Source: Clostridiales bacterium UBA3259
GTDB taxonomy: Bacteria > Bacillota_A > Clostridia > Oscillospirales > Oscillospiraceae
Assembly (NCBI GenBank): GCA_002362625.1
Contig: DEUP01000025.1
Coordinates: forward strand, 1 to 34,608
Direction: 5' to 3'
DNA length: 34,608 nt
The translations under genes and the position numbers were made by a program. Under the pieces are notes generated by a model. The model was not told the DNA's origin. It saw nothing but the letters and a program-made list of their open reading frames with translations, and ran no database searches. Shown in pieces: positions 17,425 through 26,095 of this stretch (position 1 is its first letter; the number at the start of each line of letters is the position of its first letter).

Positions 17425-17946
17425 TCAGAACAGCTCAGGATCTGTCCCAAAATAGGGCCGGGCAGGATTTTCCAGCTTCTTCCGCTTTCCGGCATAACGG
17501 ACACCCTGAATCAGGATCACCAGCGCCCAAATATGGAACACCAGGTCAACAATTTCGGAAAACGGCTCTTCAAACAGTACCAAGCTAAGAACGATCATAG
17601 CAACCGTGTCCAGGGAGAACAGAATCAGTGCCGCAGTCAGCCAGCCGGTGTGCTTTTTGCTCAGGAGCCAGGCGATGAAGTATACCAGCAAAATGACCGC
17701 GCTGATCACAAGGGCGGCAACGGTGAAGGTGCCTATGGTAAAATCATCCATCACCATGGCGATCCCCGTCATGTTATAGGGAATCCAAATGGAAAACAGG
17801 AAATAGGTGCCGGTGTCCAGCAGCAGAAGCGCCAGATTCACCAGCGTGAAAACCAGAACCATCAGAAGCATACTCCGCCCGCCAGCGATTTTCTTGTCAC
17901 AATACTCCGGAGAATTTTTGTCCACAGACTTGTCGTATTTTCCCAT
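17425..17946 (-). CDS. Small four-helix membrane protein, function unknown
   Basis: A 173-aa protein I do not recognise. After a charged N-terminus (MGKYDKSVDKNSPEYCDKK) it has four hydrophobic segments, at about residues 25-52, 68-95, 101-123 and 130-148, and a basic, soluble C-terminal tail (AGKRKKLENP). There is no signal peptide or catalytic motif. The start is well supported by GGAGG about 9 nt before the ATG. It is monocistronic, or a read-through partner of the HexNAc kinase gene upstream, and has a strong terminator of its own. Being next to the polysaccharide operon does not by itself link it to that pathway. Confidence 0.8.
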   Translation of the reverse strand: MGKYDKSVDKNSPEYCDKKIAGGRSMLLMVLVFTLVNLALLLLDTGTYFLFSIWIPYNMTGIAMVMDDFTIGTFTVAALVISAVILLVYFIAWLLSKKHTGWLTAALILFSLDTVAMIVLSLVLFEEPFSEIVDLVFHIWALVILIQGVRYAGKRKKLENPARPYFGTDPELF

Positions 17947-18062
17947 AAGACTACCTCCTCTGTTTCTCTGACTATAGGCTTATGCTTTAATCCGCTGATA
18001 TTTTACCATGGTTATTTTTAAATGCAGGCAGATTCGTATCTCAGATCAGAAAATCGGAACCG

Positions 18063-19157
18063 TTATTTTTTCTCCCCCACACACCGGCGGACAATGCGCT
18101 CCATGTCCTCCATCTTCCTCAGCATATCCTTTGCCAGTGCAATCTGGCAGCGGGTGCGCACCAGGTTGTGGTCGGGATACTTGATGTTAAAATACAGATC
18201 TCCGTCCAGATAATCCGCCAGGAACCGGGTAGCCAGCTCCACCGTCAGCACAAAGCTGCTCAGAGCCAGGGTGTCGATTTCCTTGTCTGTCATGGTCTTC
18301 GCCGTCATGGACAGAAATCCTTCCGCGAAGGCCTCAAATACCTCCAGGTTCACGCCCACCTTGTCATACTCCCGGCAGTCCTCCTCCACAAAATTGGCGG
18401 CAAACCGGATGGCGTCGCCGAAGTCGTGGCCGATGAGACCGGGCATAACGGTGTCCAGATCAATGACGATCATAGCATCCCGTGTTTCGGGGTCAAAGAG
18501 GACGTTGTTGATCTTGGTATCGTTGTGGGTCACCCGCAGGGGAAGCTCCCCATCCTTCTGCATCCGGGTCAGAGCGCAGGCCTTCTCCTGAACAGACAGA
18601 AGGAAATCAATTTCCTCCCGAACCTGATCGGCTCTGCCCGCCTTGTTCTCCTGAATGGACTGAATCAGCTTTTCATACCGGCTGATGGTGTTGTGGAAAT
18701 TAGGGATGGTTTCCGTCAGCTCCTTGATATCAAAGTCCGAAAGATCCATCTGGAACTCGCCGAAGGCCTTGCCCGCGTTGCGAACCACATCCAGGCTGAC
18801 CACGGAGTTGAAGGTCACGGAGGGAACGTAGTTCGTCATCCGCCAAAAGTTGCTTCCGTCGAACACATAGGTCTTCCGGTCGGCGGTGTGGTGGAAGTGA
18901 AGGGCCAGCTTGCCGGGCTTTTTTCTGCGGATGTGCTCCGTCACCTTGTCAATGTTTTCCATCAGCCCCACGGGATTGCGGAAGGCGTAAGTATTGACGT
19001 TTTGCACCAGGAAGGACTTGGGCGTCCCCTCCGGCAGCATGAAATTGACTTTATAGGTACGGTTTACGTTGCCCATCTGGATGGTTTCGTAACCCAAATA
19101 TTCATAATCGATCCGAAAAAGCCGGGAAACTTCCTCCAGCTTGTGATACAGATCCAT
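18063..19157 (-). CDS. nahK: N-acetylhexosamine 1-kinase (NahK-like, APH superfamily)
   Basis: A 364-aa aminoglycoside-phosphotransferase-fold kinase that strongly resembles bifidobacterial NahK. It has the catalytic loop RVTHNDTKINN at 208-218 (Asp213 the likely base), IDLDT at 232-236 and DFGD at 245-248 for Mg-ATP. The NahK-like stretches ETIPNFHNT, RFLADYLDGDLYF and PDHNLVRTR are also present. NahK phosphorylates GlcNAc or GalNAc at the anomeric position to give HexNAc-1-P, the entry to UDP-HexNAc. A start at ATG 19157 is set by AAGGGG 8 nt upstream; TTG 19163 is in frame but less likely. It has its own promoter and no lacto-N-biose phosphorylase partner in the window. Older annotations of such genes as mucin desulfatase or homoserine kinase type II would be misleading. 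Confidence 0.82.
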   Translation of the reverse strand: MDLYHKLEEVSRLFRIDYEYLGYETIQMGNVNRTYKVNFMLPEGTPKSFLVQNVNTYAFRNPVGLMENIDKVTEHIRRKKPGKLALHFHHTADRKTYVFDGSNFWRMTNYVPSVTFNSVVSLDVVRNAGKAFGEFQMDLSDFDIKELTETIPNFHNTISRYEKLIQSIQENKAGRADQVREEIDFLLSVQEKACALTRMQKDGELPLRVTHNDTKINNVLFDPETRDAMIVIDLDTVMPGLIGHDFGDAIRFAANFVEEDCREYDKVGVNLEVFEAFAEGFLSMTAKTMTDKEIDTLALSSFVLTVELATRFLADYLDGDLYFNIKYPDHNLVRTRCQIALAKDMLRKMEDMERIVRRCVGEKK

Positions 19158-19212
19158 AGACAATTCCCCTTTCGAGACATTACCTGCATATGCCCATCAT
19201 TTCAGCCATCTG

Positions 19213-19241
19213 ATAGTACCCCATTTAGCCGCTTTTGTCAA
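19213..19241 (-). promoter_or_regulatory. Promoter of the HexNAc kinase gene
   Basis: On the minus strand a perfect TTGACA (19241-19236), a 17-nt spacer and TACTAT (19218-19213) make a sigma-A-type promoter about 50 nt upstream of the kinase start codon. Confidence 0.82.
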
Positions 19242-19281
19242 TAAAAAAGCGAATTTTTAGGCAATTTGACAACGCACAGAA

Positions 19282-19306
19282 ACCCGGCAGCCGCTTGCTG
19301 CCGGGT
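19282..19306 (-). terminator. Hairpin terminator after the rnc operon
   Basis: A perfect 10-bp stem (ACCCGGCAGC, 5-nt loop, GCTGCCGGGT) lies 28 nt past the rnc stop. The U-tract is short (TTTCTG), so termination is likely but not certain. It separates the housekeeping run from the kinase promoter. Confidence 0.72.
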
Positions 19307-19333
19307 CAGCTTCCCATTTCGGTAGAAAACACA

Positions 19334-20020
19334 TTACATCGCGGTGGGGAACAGCCTCTCGATGGCGCACCGGGCGGCTTCCTGCTCCGCCCGCTTTTTG
19401 CTGCTGCCGGAGCCGGTGCCCACGCTCTTCCCATTCAGGGAAACCACCACGTCAAACTTCTTATCGTGGTCAGGGCCGGACTCCCCCACCAGAGAATAGC
19501 TTAGCACCTGGTTTTTCTTCTGCTGCACCAGCTCCTGGAGCTGGGTTTTGTAGTCCGCGTTGTGGAGCTTGGTCACGGGCACCGTCACCAGGATAAATCT
19601 CTGAACAAATCCCAGAGCGGCGGCGATGCCGCCGTCTAAAAAGCAGGCGGCAATGACGGATTCCACCGCGTCCGCCAGGATGGAGTCCCGGCCGCGGCCG
19701 CCGCCCTGTTCCTCTCCATGCCCCAGCAGGAGATGCTCTCCCAAATGAATCTGTCTTGCCACCGAGGCCAGGGTCCTTTCACAGACCATGTCCGCCCGCA
19801 TCCGGGTCAGCTCCCCCTCGGGACGGTCGGGGAAGCTCCGGTACAGATACTCCGCCACCAGCATTCCCAGGACGCTGTCACCCAGAAATTCCAGCCGCTC
19901 GTTGCTTAAGAGGCTGTTGTGCCAGCGTTCGTTGGCGTAGGAGGAATGGGTCAGGGCGTTTTGGAGCAGAGAAATATTTTGGAACCGGTAGCCAATGGCT
20001 GTTTCCAGGTCTTTAATCAT
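19334..20020 (-). CDS. rnc: Ribonuclease III
   Basis: A 228-aa RNase III of usual bacterial length. The signature NERLEFLGDSVL (40-51) gives Glu44 and Asp48, and DAVESVIAACFLDGG provides Asp117 and the catalytic Glu120. A C-terminal double-stranded RNA-binding domain spans about 155-223 with the GSGSSKKRAEQEAA helix. It cleaves rRNA precursors and other structured RNAs in the cytoplasm. The ATG overlaps the plsX stop by 8 nt, so it is translationally coupled. In many Clostridia acpP lies between plsX and rnc, and smc/ftsY follow; here neither is present and a hairpin follows directly. Confidence 0.96.
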   Translation of the reverse strand: MIKDLETAIGYRFQNISLLQNALTHSSYANERWHNSLLSNERLEFLGDSVLGMLVAEYLYRSFPDRPEGELTRMRADMVCERTLASVARQIHLGEHLLLGHGEEQGGGRGRDSILADAVESVIAACFLDGGIAAALGFVQRFILVTVPVTKLHNADYKTQLQELVQQKKNQVLSYSLVGESGPDHDKKFDVVVSLNGKSVGTGSGSSKKRAEQEAARCAIERLFPTAM

Positions 20021-21041
20021 GCACGCTCTCCTTTATGGCCGCCAGGGCTTCCGTGATCTCCCGGCTGATATCTCCCTCCGCCGCGGTCATGGCCTGCCCA
20101 ACCGCGTTGCGGAAGGCCAGGGCGTCGGAAGCGCCGTGGGCTTTGATTACCGGCTTCTGGATCCCCAGGAACTGGGTGCCGCCGATCTCCCGGTAGTCCA
20201 TCATCTTCATCATCTCGCCCACGCCGCCCCTGCACAGCAGGTAGCCAAGCTTCGTAAAGATGTTCTTCTTGAAAATTTTCTTCATCATGCTGCCCATGAA
20301 CATGGCGGTGCCCTCAATGGATTTAAGCAAAACATTGCCGCTGAAGCCGTCGCAGACCACCACGTCCACCTCGCCCAGAGGAACCGCCCGGGCTTCCACG
20401 TTGCCCGTAAAATGAATCAGTCCCTTGTTCGCCGCGTTCTGAAGGAGGCCGTAGGCATCCTTTTGCAGCTGGGTACCCTTGGAATCCTCGGTGCCGATGT
20501 TCAGCAGACCCACTCTGGGCTTTTCAATGCCCATCACCTTTTTGGCATAGGCGGAGCCTACCAGACCGAACTGAAGCAGGAACTCCGGGGTGCATTCGGC
20601 GTTGGCGCCGCAGTCGCAGATGATCACCTTGCCGCCGGTCTTGGTGGGCATGGCCGGGGCCATAGCCGCCCGGCGGATCCCACGAACCCGCTTGACAATC
20701 AGGGTCGCCCCGGTGAGCAGGGCGCCGGTGGAGCCGGCGGACACAAAGGCGTCCCCTTTTCCCTCGGCCAGCATTTTCAGTCCCACCACCATGGAGGAAT
20801 TCTTCCGCTTATGGATCACGGCAGCGGGGTCGTCGTGCATATCCACCACGTCGTCGGCATTGGCGATTTCCAGTCCCTCCGGCAGGTCGGAAATGCCGTG
20901 ACGGCTCATGACCTCCAGGATGGCCTCTCCCCTGCCCACCAGGACGATATCCACATGGAATGCCTTACCCGCTTCAATGGCGCCCAGAACGGGAGCCTCG
21001 GGAGCGTTGTCTCCGCCCATGGCATCCAGAATGATCTTCAT
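20013..21041 (-). CDS. plsX: Phosphate acyltransferase PlsX
   Basis: A 342-aa PlsX. It begins MKIILDAMGGDNAPEAPVLGA, the near-invariant N-terminus of the family, and contains AFVSAGSTGALLTGAT and CDCGANAECTPEFLLQFG further in. PlsX makes acyl-phosphate from acyl-ACP, which PlsY uses to start phospholipid synthesis at the membrane. I choose ATG 21041, with GAGG 8 nt upstream; GTG 21050 is in frame but lies inside the ribosome binding region. It sits 20 nt after trmFO and overlaps rnc. Confidence 0.96.
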   Translation of the reverse strand: MKIILDAMGGDNAPEAPVLGAIEAGKAFHVDIVLVGRGEAILEVMSRHGISDLPEGLEIANADDVVDMHDDPAAVIHKRKNSSMVVGLKMLAEGKGDAFVSAGSTGALLTGATLIVKRVRGIRRAAMAPAMPTKTGGKVIICDCGANAECTPEFLLQFGLVGSAYAKKVMGIEKPRVGLLNIGTEDSKGTQLQKDAYGLLQNAANKGLIHFTGNVEARAVPLGEVDVVVCDGFSGNVLLKSIEGTAMFMGSMMKKIFKKNIFTKLGYLLCRGGVGEMMKMMDYREIGGTQFLGIQKPVIKAHGASDALAFRNAVGQAMTAAEGDISREITEALAAIKESVHD

Positions 21042-21061
21042 CTGCTCCACCTCTTTCTTTG

Positions 21062-22366
21062 TTAAATACCGGAAGCTGCCATGGCATCGATTGTTTCCAG
21101 AGCACGGTTCGCGATGGCCAGGTTCTTCTCCGATTTCTTGCGAATCCGCTGGTTCAGCGGCTCAATAATGCTGAAATTGATATTCATGGGCTGGAAGTGC
21201 TCGTTTCTTTCATCGCTGACATACAGCCCCAAAGCCCCGATGGCTGTGGTTTTGGGAAAATCAGGCAGCTGCCTTCCCTGTACCTTGGCGGCCATGGCAA
21301 CAGCTGCCAGATATCCGGAGGCCGTAGACTCCACATACCCCTCCACGCCGGTCATCTGTCCGGCAAAGGCAACCAGAGGGTTCCGCCGGTCGGCGTAGTA
21401 CCGATCCAGCAGCTTAGGGCTTTGGAGGAAGGTGTTGCGGTGCATGACGCCGTAGCGGACAAATTCCGCGTTTCGGAGGGCCGGGATCATGGAAAACACC
21501 CGCTTCTGCTCTCCGAACTTCAAATGGGTCTGGAAGCCCACCAGATTAAAAACGCTTTTCGCGGCGTTGTCCTGGCGAAGCTGCACCACCGCGTAGGGCT
21601 CCTTTCCCGTCTTGGGATCCCTCAGCCCCACAGGCTTTAAGGGGCCGTAGCGCAGTGTCTCAAGGCCCCGGCGGGCCATTACCTCCACAGGCATGCAGCC
21701 CTCAAACACATTCTTATCCTCAAACCCGTGAACCTCCGCCTCCTGAGCAGAGGTTAGCTCCCGGACGAAGGCCTCATACTGCTCTTTATCCATGGCGCAG
21801 TTGATATAGTCCGGCGTGCCCCGGTCATACCGGGACTGCCACCAGCCTTCCGTCATATCAATGGACTCCGCCGTAATCAGCGGCGCGGCGGCATCAAAAA
21901 AGTGCAGATATCCCGTCTCCCCGAAATGCCTCCCAATGGCCGCGGACAGCGCGTCAGAAGTCAGCGGCCCGGAGGCGATGATCACCGGCCCCTCCGGCAC
22001 CTCGGTCACCTCCTGGGATACAACGCGGATATTGGGATGGCTGCGGATTTTCTCCGTCACCATCCGGGAAAAGCCGCTCCGGTCTACCGCGAGACACCCT
22101 CCGGCCTCCACCCGGGTAGCCTCGGCGCATTCCATAATCAGGCTTCCGCACCGGCGCAGCTCCTCCTTCAGCAGACCCACGGCGTTTTCCAGCCGATCTC
22201 CCCGAAGGGAGTTGGAGCAGACCAGCTCGGCAAAATCCTCACTATGGTGAGCCGGGGACTTTTTCTCGGGCTTCATTTCGTAGAGTACAACGGAAATGCC
22301 CCGGTTTGCCAGCTGCCAGGCGGCCTCACAGCCTGCCAGTCCCGCGCCGACGACTTTTACCTCCAT
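21062..22366 (-). CDS. trmFO: Methylenetetrahydrofolate-tRNA-(uracil-5-)-methyltransferase TrmFO
   Basis: A 434-aa flavoprotein (usual length about 435). VVGAGLAGCEAAWQLA near the N-terminus binds FAD, and LVCSNSLRGD and GYVESTASGYLAA are conserved in TrmFO. It forms the T54 ribothymidine of tRNA with folate as carbon donor, the route used by most Firmicutes in place of SAM-dependent TrmA. It starts 2 nt after the topA stop, the common topA-trmFO order, and is followed by plsX. Confidence 0.96.
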   Translation of the reverse strand: MEVKVVGAGLAGCEAAWQLANRGISVVLYEMKPEKKSPAHHSEDFAELVCSNSLRGDRLENAVGLLKEELRRCGSLIMECAEATRVEAGGCLAVDRSGFSRMVTEKIRSHPNIRVVSQEVTEVPEGPVIIASGPLTSDALSAAIGRHFGETGYLHFFDAAAPLITAESIDMTEGWWQSRYDRGTPDYINCAMDKEQYEAFVRELTSAQEAEVHGFEDKNVFEGCMPVEVMARRGLETLRYGPLKPVGLRDPKTGKEPYAVVQLRQDNAAKSVFNLVGFQTHLKFGEQKRVFSMIPALRNAEFVRYGVMHRNTFLQSPKLLDRYYADRRNPLVAFAGQMTGVEGYVESTASGYLAAVAMAAKVQGRQLPDFPKTTAIGALGLYVSDERNEHFQPMNINFSIIEPLNQRIRKKSEKNLAIANRALETIDAMAASGI

Positions 22367-22368
22367 GA

Positions 22369-24648
22369 TCAGCTCTCCTTCCGGGTAGATTTCTTTGTTG
22401 TCGTTTTCTTGGTGGTCGTCTTCTTGGTTGTCTTGGAAGCGGAGGCCTTTGGAGCGGTCTTCTTTGCCGCTGTCTTCCCGGACGCGGTCTTTTCTTCTTC
22501 CTTTTCGGTGCCGGAAGCCTCCGCGGCCCCTTCGGTCTTCTTTTTGTAGTAGCCCCGCTGATCCTCAGGCAGGAACCGGCTGCACTTCTCGTTGACGCAG
22601 AAGGGCTTCATCCGGCCCTTGCCGGACTTTTTGAACATGGTCTGACCGCACTCCGGGCAGTCCTCCGCCGTGGGTACGTCCCAGGTCATAAAGCCGCATT
22701 CCGCGCCCTTTTCACAGGCATAGTAGGCGTAGCCCTTTTTGCTTTTCCGCTTCAGCATACCGCTGCCGCACTTGGGACACCGCCCGGGCATGCGCTCCAC
22801 CAGAGGCTTGGCGTTCTTGCACTCCGGGAAGCCGGGGCAGGCCAGGAACTTACCGTAGCGTCCCATTTTGATGACCATTTTCCGGCCGCACAGCTCGCAG
22901 ACCTCGTCGGTTTCCTCCTCAGGCACCTTCAGATGAACGCCCTCCAAAGCCTCCTCGGCGCTCTGCAGCTCACGGCTGAAATCTCCATAGAATTCCGCCA
23001 GCAGATCCTTCCAGTTCTGCTTGCCCTCCTCCACCTGATCCAGGCGGGATTCCATGTTGGCGGTGAATTCCACGTCCACAATGTCGTTAAACCGCTCCAC
23101 CATCAGGCCGTTGACGATCTCGCCCAAGGCGGTGGGGGCAAGCCGCTTATCCTCCTTCACCACATACTCCCGATCCTCAATGGTGGAAATGGTGGCGGCG
23201 TAGGTGGAAGGACGTCCGATGCCCTTTTCCTCCATGGCCTTAACCAGGGTCGCCTCGGTGTACCGGGCGGGAGGCTGGGTGAAGTGCTGCTCCTTGTCGA
23301 TATCCACAATAGAAGCCTGATCTCCCACATTGAGATCCGGCAGCGGAGAGCCAATGCTCTCCCCTTCTTCGTCTCTGCCCTCCTCATATACGGCAATAAA
23401 GCCTGGGAAGCGCATACTCTGGTGGCTGGAACGGAACACATGTCCGGCGCACTCCGTGTCGATGGACACGGTGTCATAGACGGCGTTGGCCATCTGGGTG
23501 GCCAAGAACCGGCTCCAGATCAGCTTATACAGCTTATACTGATCGCCGGTCAGGCTGGCTCTCACTCTCTCCGGCTCCAGCTCCACATGGGAGGGACGAA
23601 TGGCCTCATGGCCGTCCTGGGCCCCTGCCTTGGTTTTAAAGGTGTGGAATTTTCCGTAATAATAGGCATCGCCGTACCGGCCCCGGATAAAGTCCGCCGC
23701 CGCTGCCATGGCCTCTGTGGAAAGCCGCAGAGAGTCGGTACGCATATAGGTAATCAGGCCGGTGGTGCCCTCTCCGGCAATTTCCACGCCCTCGTAGAGC
23801 TGCTGGGCAACCATCATGGTCTTCCGGGGGGTAAAGCCCAGCTTCCGGGAGGCCTCCTGCTGTAAGGTGGAGGTGGTAAAGGGAGGCGCGGCGCCGCGCT
23901 TCTTTTCCGCTTTCTTGACATTGGTGACGGCAAAGGGCTTTCCCGCAATGTCGTCAATAACCGCCTGGGTCTCTTCCTCGCTGCTTAAATCCCGCTTTTT
24001 GTCCTCGCCCCAGTAATGGGCCAGGAAGCTGCCGGGCTTTCCGATTCTGTTCAGCTTTACATCCAGGGACCAGTATTCCTTGGGCTGGAAGGCGCGGATT
24101 TCATTTTCCCGATCCACCACCAGCCGGGTGGCCACGCTCTGGACGCGTCCGGCGGACAGTCCCCGGCGCACCTTTTTCCAAAGCAGCGGGGACAGCTGAT
24201 AGCCCACAATCCGATCCAGGATCCGGCGGGCCTGCTGGGCGTCCACCAGGCAATAGTCAATGTCCCGGGGATTTTGAATGGACTCCTGCACCACGTTTTT
24301 GGTAATTTCATTGAAAGTGACCCGGTGGGTCTTCTCATCCGGCAGGCCGAACAGCTCCTTCAGATGCCAGGAAATGGCCTCTCCCTCCCGGTCAGGGTCG
24401 GTTGCGAGATACACTGTATCCGCCTGAGCGGCGGCGGTTTTCAGTTCCTTGATCAGGGCTTCCTTTCCCCGGACGGGAATGTACTGGGGGGTAAAGTCAT
24501 GCTCCAAGTCCACGCCCATCTTGCTTTTGGGAAGATCCCGCAGATGGCCCATGCTGGCCTTTACCACATACTCAGGGCCAAGATACTGGCCGATGGTCTT
24601 TGCCTTGGAGGGTGACTCCACGATGACGAGATTGGTTGCTTTTGACAT
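22369..24648 (-). CDS. topA: DNA topoisomerase I (type IA)
   Basis: A 759-aa TopA. The Toprim domain has VESPSKAKT and DPDREGEAISWH (about 84-95); the active-site Tyr is in ITYMRTDSL (about residue 299). Three C4 zinc-ribbon repeats follow, starting near 582 (CELCGRKM...CPGFPEC), 622 (CPKCGSGM...CEKGAEC) and 662 (CPECGQTM...CVNEKC). The protein ends in a low-complexity Lys/Thr/Ala tail (about 715-759) with repeated KKTTT units, likely an unstructured DNA-binding extension. It relaxes negative supercoils. It starts 80 nt after dprA, with GGAG 10 nt before the ATG. Confidence 0.97.
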   Translation of the reverse strand: MSKATNLVIVESPSKAKTIGQYLGPEYVVKASMGHLRDLPKSKMGVDLEHDFTPQYIPVRGKEALIKELKTAAAQADTVYLATDPDREGEAISWHLKELFGLPDEKTHRVTFNEITKNVVQESIQNPRDIDYCLVDAQQARRILDRIVGYQLSPLLWKKVRRGLSAGRVQSVATRLVVDRENEIRAFQPKEYWSLDVKLNRIGKPGSFLAHYWGEDKKRDLSSEEETQAVIDDIAGKPFAVTNVKKAEKKRGAAPPFTTSTLQQEASRKLGFTPRKTMMVAQQLYEGVEIAGEGTTGLITYMRTDSLRLSTEAMAAAADFIRGRYGDAYYYGKFHTFKTKAGAQDGHEAIRPSHVELEPERVRASLTGDQYKLYKLIWSRFLATQMANAVYDTVSIDTECAGHVFRSSHQSMRFPGFIAVYEEGRDEEGESIGSPLPDLNVGDQASIVDIDKEQHFTQPPARYTEATLVKAMEEKGIGRPSTYAATISTIEDREYVVKEDKRLAPTALGEIVNGLMVERFNDIVDVEFTANMESRLDQVEEGKQNWKDLLAEFYGDFSRELQSAEEALEGVHLKVPEEETDEVCELCGRKMVIKMGRYGKFLACPGFPECKNAKPLVERMPGRCPKCGSGMLKRKSKKGYAYYACEKGAECGFMTWDVPTAEDCPECGQTMFKKSGKGRMKPFCVNEKCSRFLPEDQRGYYKKKTEGAAEASGTEKEEEKTASGKTAAKKTAPKASASKTTKKTTTKKTTTKKSTRKES

Positions 24649-24728
24649 GAATCATTGCTCTCCGTTTCAATATATGCCGCGTTGGCGGCTTGCGCCCCGA
24701 GGCGCTTGAGATTTCTACCGCTGAAGAT

Positions 24729-26000
24729 TTACGGTTTTTCTTTCTTCAACATGATCCGTTTTCCGGGCAGACGCTTTAGGATTCCCTTTAATTCCAGGGT
24801 TGTCAAAGCCGTGAGCAGCTTCCCTGTGGGAAGTCCGGTTTCCGCGATCACGTCGTCCACCAGCCGCTCTCCGTCTTTCAGCGCGTCCACAACGGTCTGC
24901 TCGCTGTCGGAAAGCCTGGGTGGTTCCTTGTTTAGGTCACTATACGGCGTGGAAGGCCCCTTGTCAATGCCTTTTTTCGTTAACTCTTTATTAAGATTTT
25001 CCCTTTTCCCGGGAATCAGGGCAGACTGAGCCACTTTTACCATAGGTTTTTCCCGGTTTGTGATGGGAATGACATCGCTCTCCCGCTGAGGATTCCGCCG
25101 GGGCGCTTCCTGCTCCGGGTGAATCTTATCCGGATATATCCATTCATATTCCTGAATGACATCCCAGCCGGAGGAGGCCATAATCGCCCCATCCCGGAGA
25201 AGGAGATTGCTGCCCGCGCAGCTGGGCTGGTCAATGTTTCCGGGCACTACGAAAACGTCCCGTCCCTGCTCCACCGCCTGACGGGCCGTGATCAGCGCCC
25301 CGCTGCGCTCGGGAGCCTCCACCACCAGCACGCCGTCGCTCAACCCGCTGATGATCCGGTTCCGCCTGGGGAAATTGTGCCCATAGGGCGGTGTACCGGG
25401 CTTAAACTCGCTTACTATGCAGCCGAAGGCCTCCGTGTCCCCAAACAGGGCACGGTTGGAGGCGGGATACACCACATCCGCGCCGCAGCCCAGGACGCCC
25501 ACCACCGTTCCTCCCGCTGAAATCGCGCCGTTCATGGCGATCCCGTCAATCCCGTAGGCCATGCCGGATACCACGATACCGCCGTGCTTCGCGATCTGAT
25601 AGCCCATCCGTCTGGCGGTGGTCAGGCCATAGGCGGAGGCCTTGCGGGTTCCCACCACGCCGATCACCGGATAGGAATCCAGATCCGGCAGCTGACCCTT
25701 ATAATAAAGAACCATGGGCGGATCGGCTATGTGCTTCAGCGCCCCGGGATAAGCCGCGTCCCCATAGGTCAGGATATGCAGCCGTTTCTTATCGCATTGC
25801 CCTAAAATTCTTTCCGCCTCTGTCAGATTCTTGTCCTTTAAGGCCTCCCAGCCCTCCCGGGTCAGGCCCTCGATTCCTTCAAAGGCCTCTTCTCCGGCAT
25901 AGTAGATTTCCTCCGCGTCCGGGAAGCGCTCCAGCAGCGCCGGTTTTACCCGGTCAGGAAGGCCGGGCCTGTGAGCAAACCATATCCAGTGTTTCAGCAT
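24729..26000 (-). CDS. dprA: DNA-processing protein DprA
   Basis: A 423-aa DprA. The Rossmann-like core shows VVGTRKASAYG, GGIVVSGMAYGIDG, the PRRNRIISGLSDGVLVVEA motif and VVPGNID. A linker of roughly 70 residues then leads to a C-terminal winged-helix (DML1-like) domain from about residue 350. DprA loads RecA on incoming single-stranded DNA during transformation. The start at ATG 26000 has AAGGGG 7 nt upstream; 38 further in-frame residues upstream have no ribosome site and look non-coding. It stands between a SpoU methyltransferase and topA; dprA-topA-trmFO is a common Firmicutes order. Confidence 0.95.
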   Translation of the reverse strand: MLKHWIWFAHRPGLPDRVKPALLERFPDAEEIYYAGEEAFEGIEGLTREGWEALKDKNLTEAERILGQCDKKRLHILTYGDAAYPGALKHIADPPMVLYYKGQLPDLDSYPVIGVVGTRKASAYGLTTARRMGYQIAKHGGIVVSGMAYGIDGIAMNGAISAGGTVVGVLGCGADVVYPASNRALFGDTEAFGCIVSEFKPGTPPYGHNFPRRNRIISGLSDGVLVVEAPERSGALITARQAVEQGRDVFVVPGNIDQPSCAGSNLLLRDGAIMASSGWDVIQEYEWIYPDKIHPEQEAPRRNPQRESDVIPITNREKPMVKVAQSALIPGKRENLNKELTKKGIDKGPSTPYSDLNKEPPRLSDSEQTVVDALKDGERLVDDVIAETGLPTGKLLTALTTLELKGILKRLPGKRIMLKKEKP

Positions 26001-26095
26001 GGCGTTTCCCCTTTCTCTCTCTGGTTCCTGGGAAACTCTGATGAAATCGGCAAGGGCAGCTGCCCCAGGCGATTTATTCAGAGGTTCCCTTGTCC

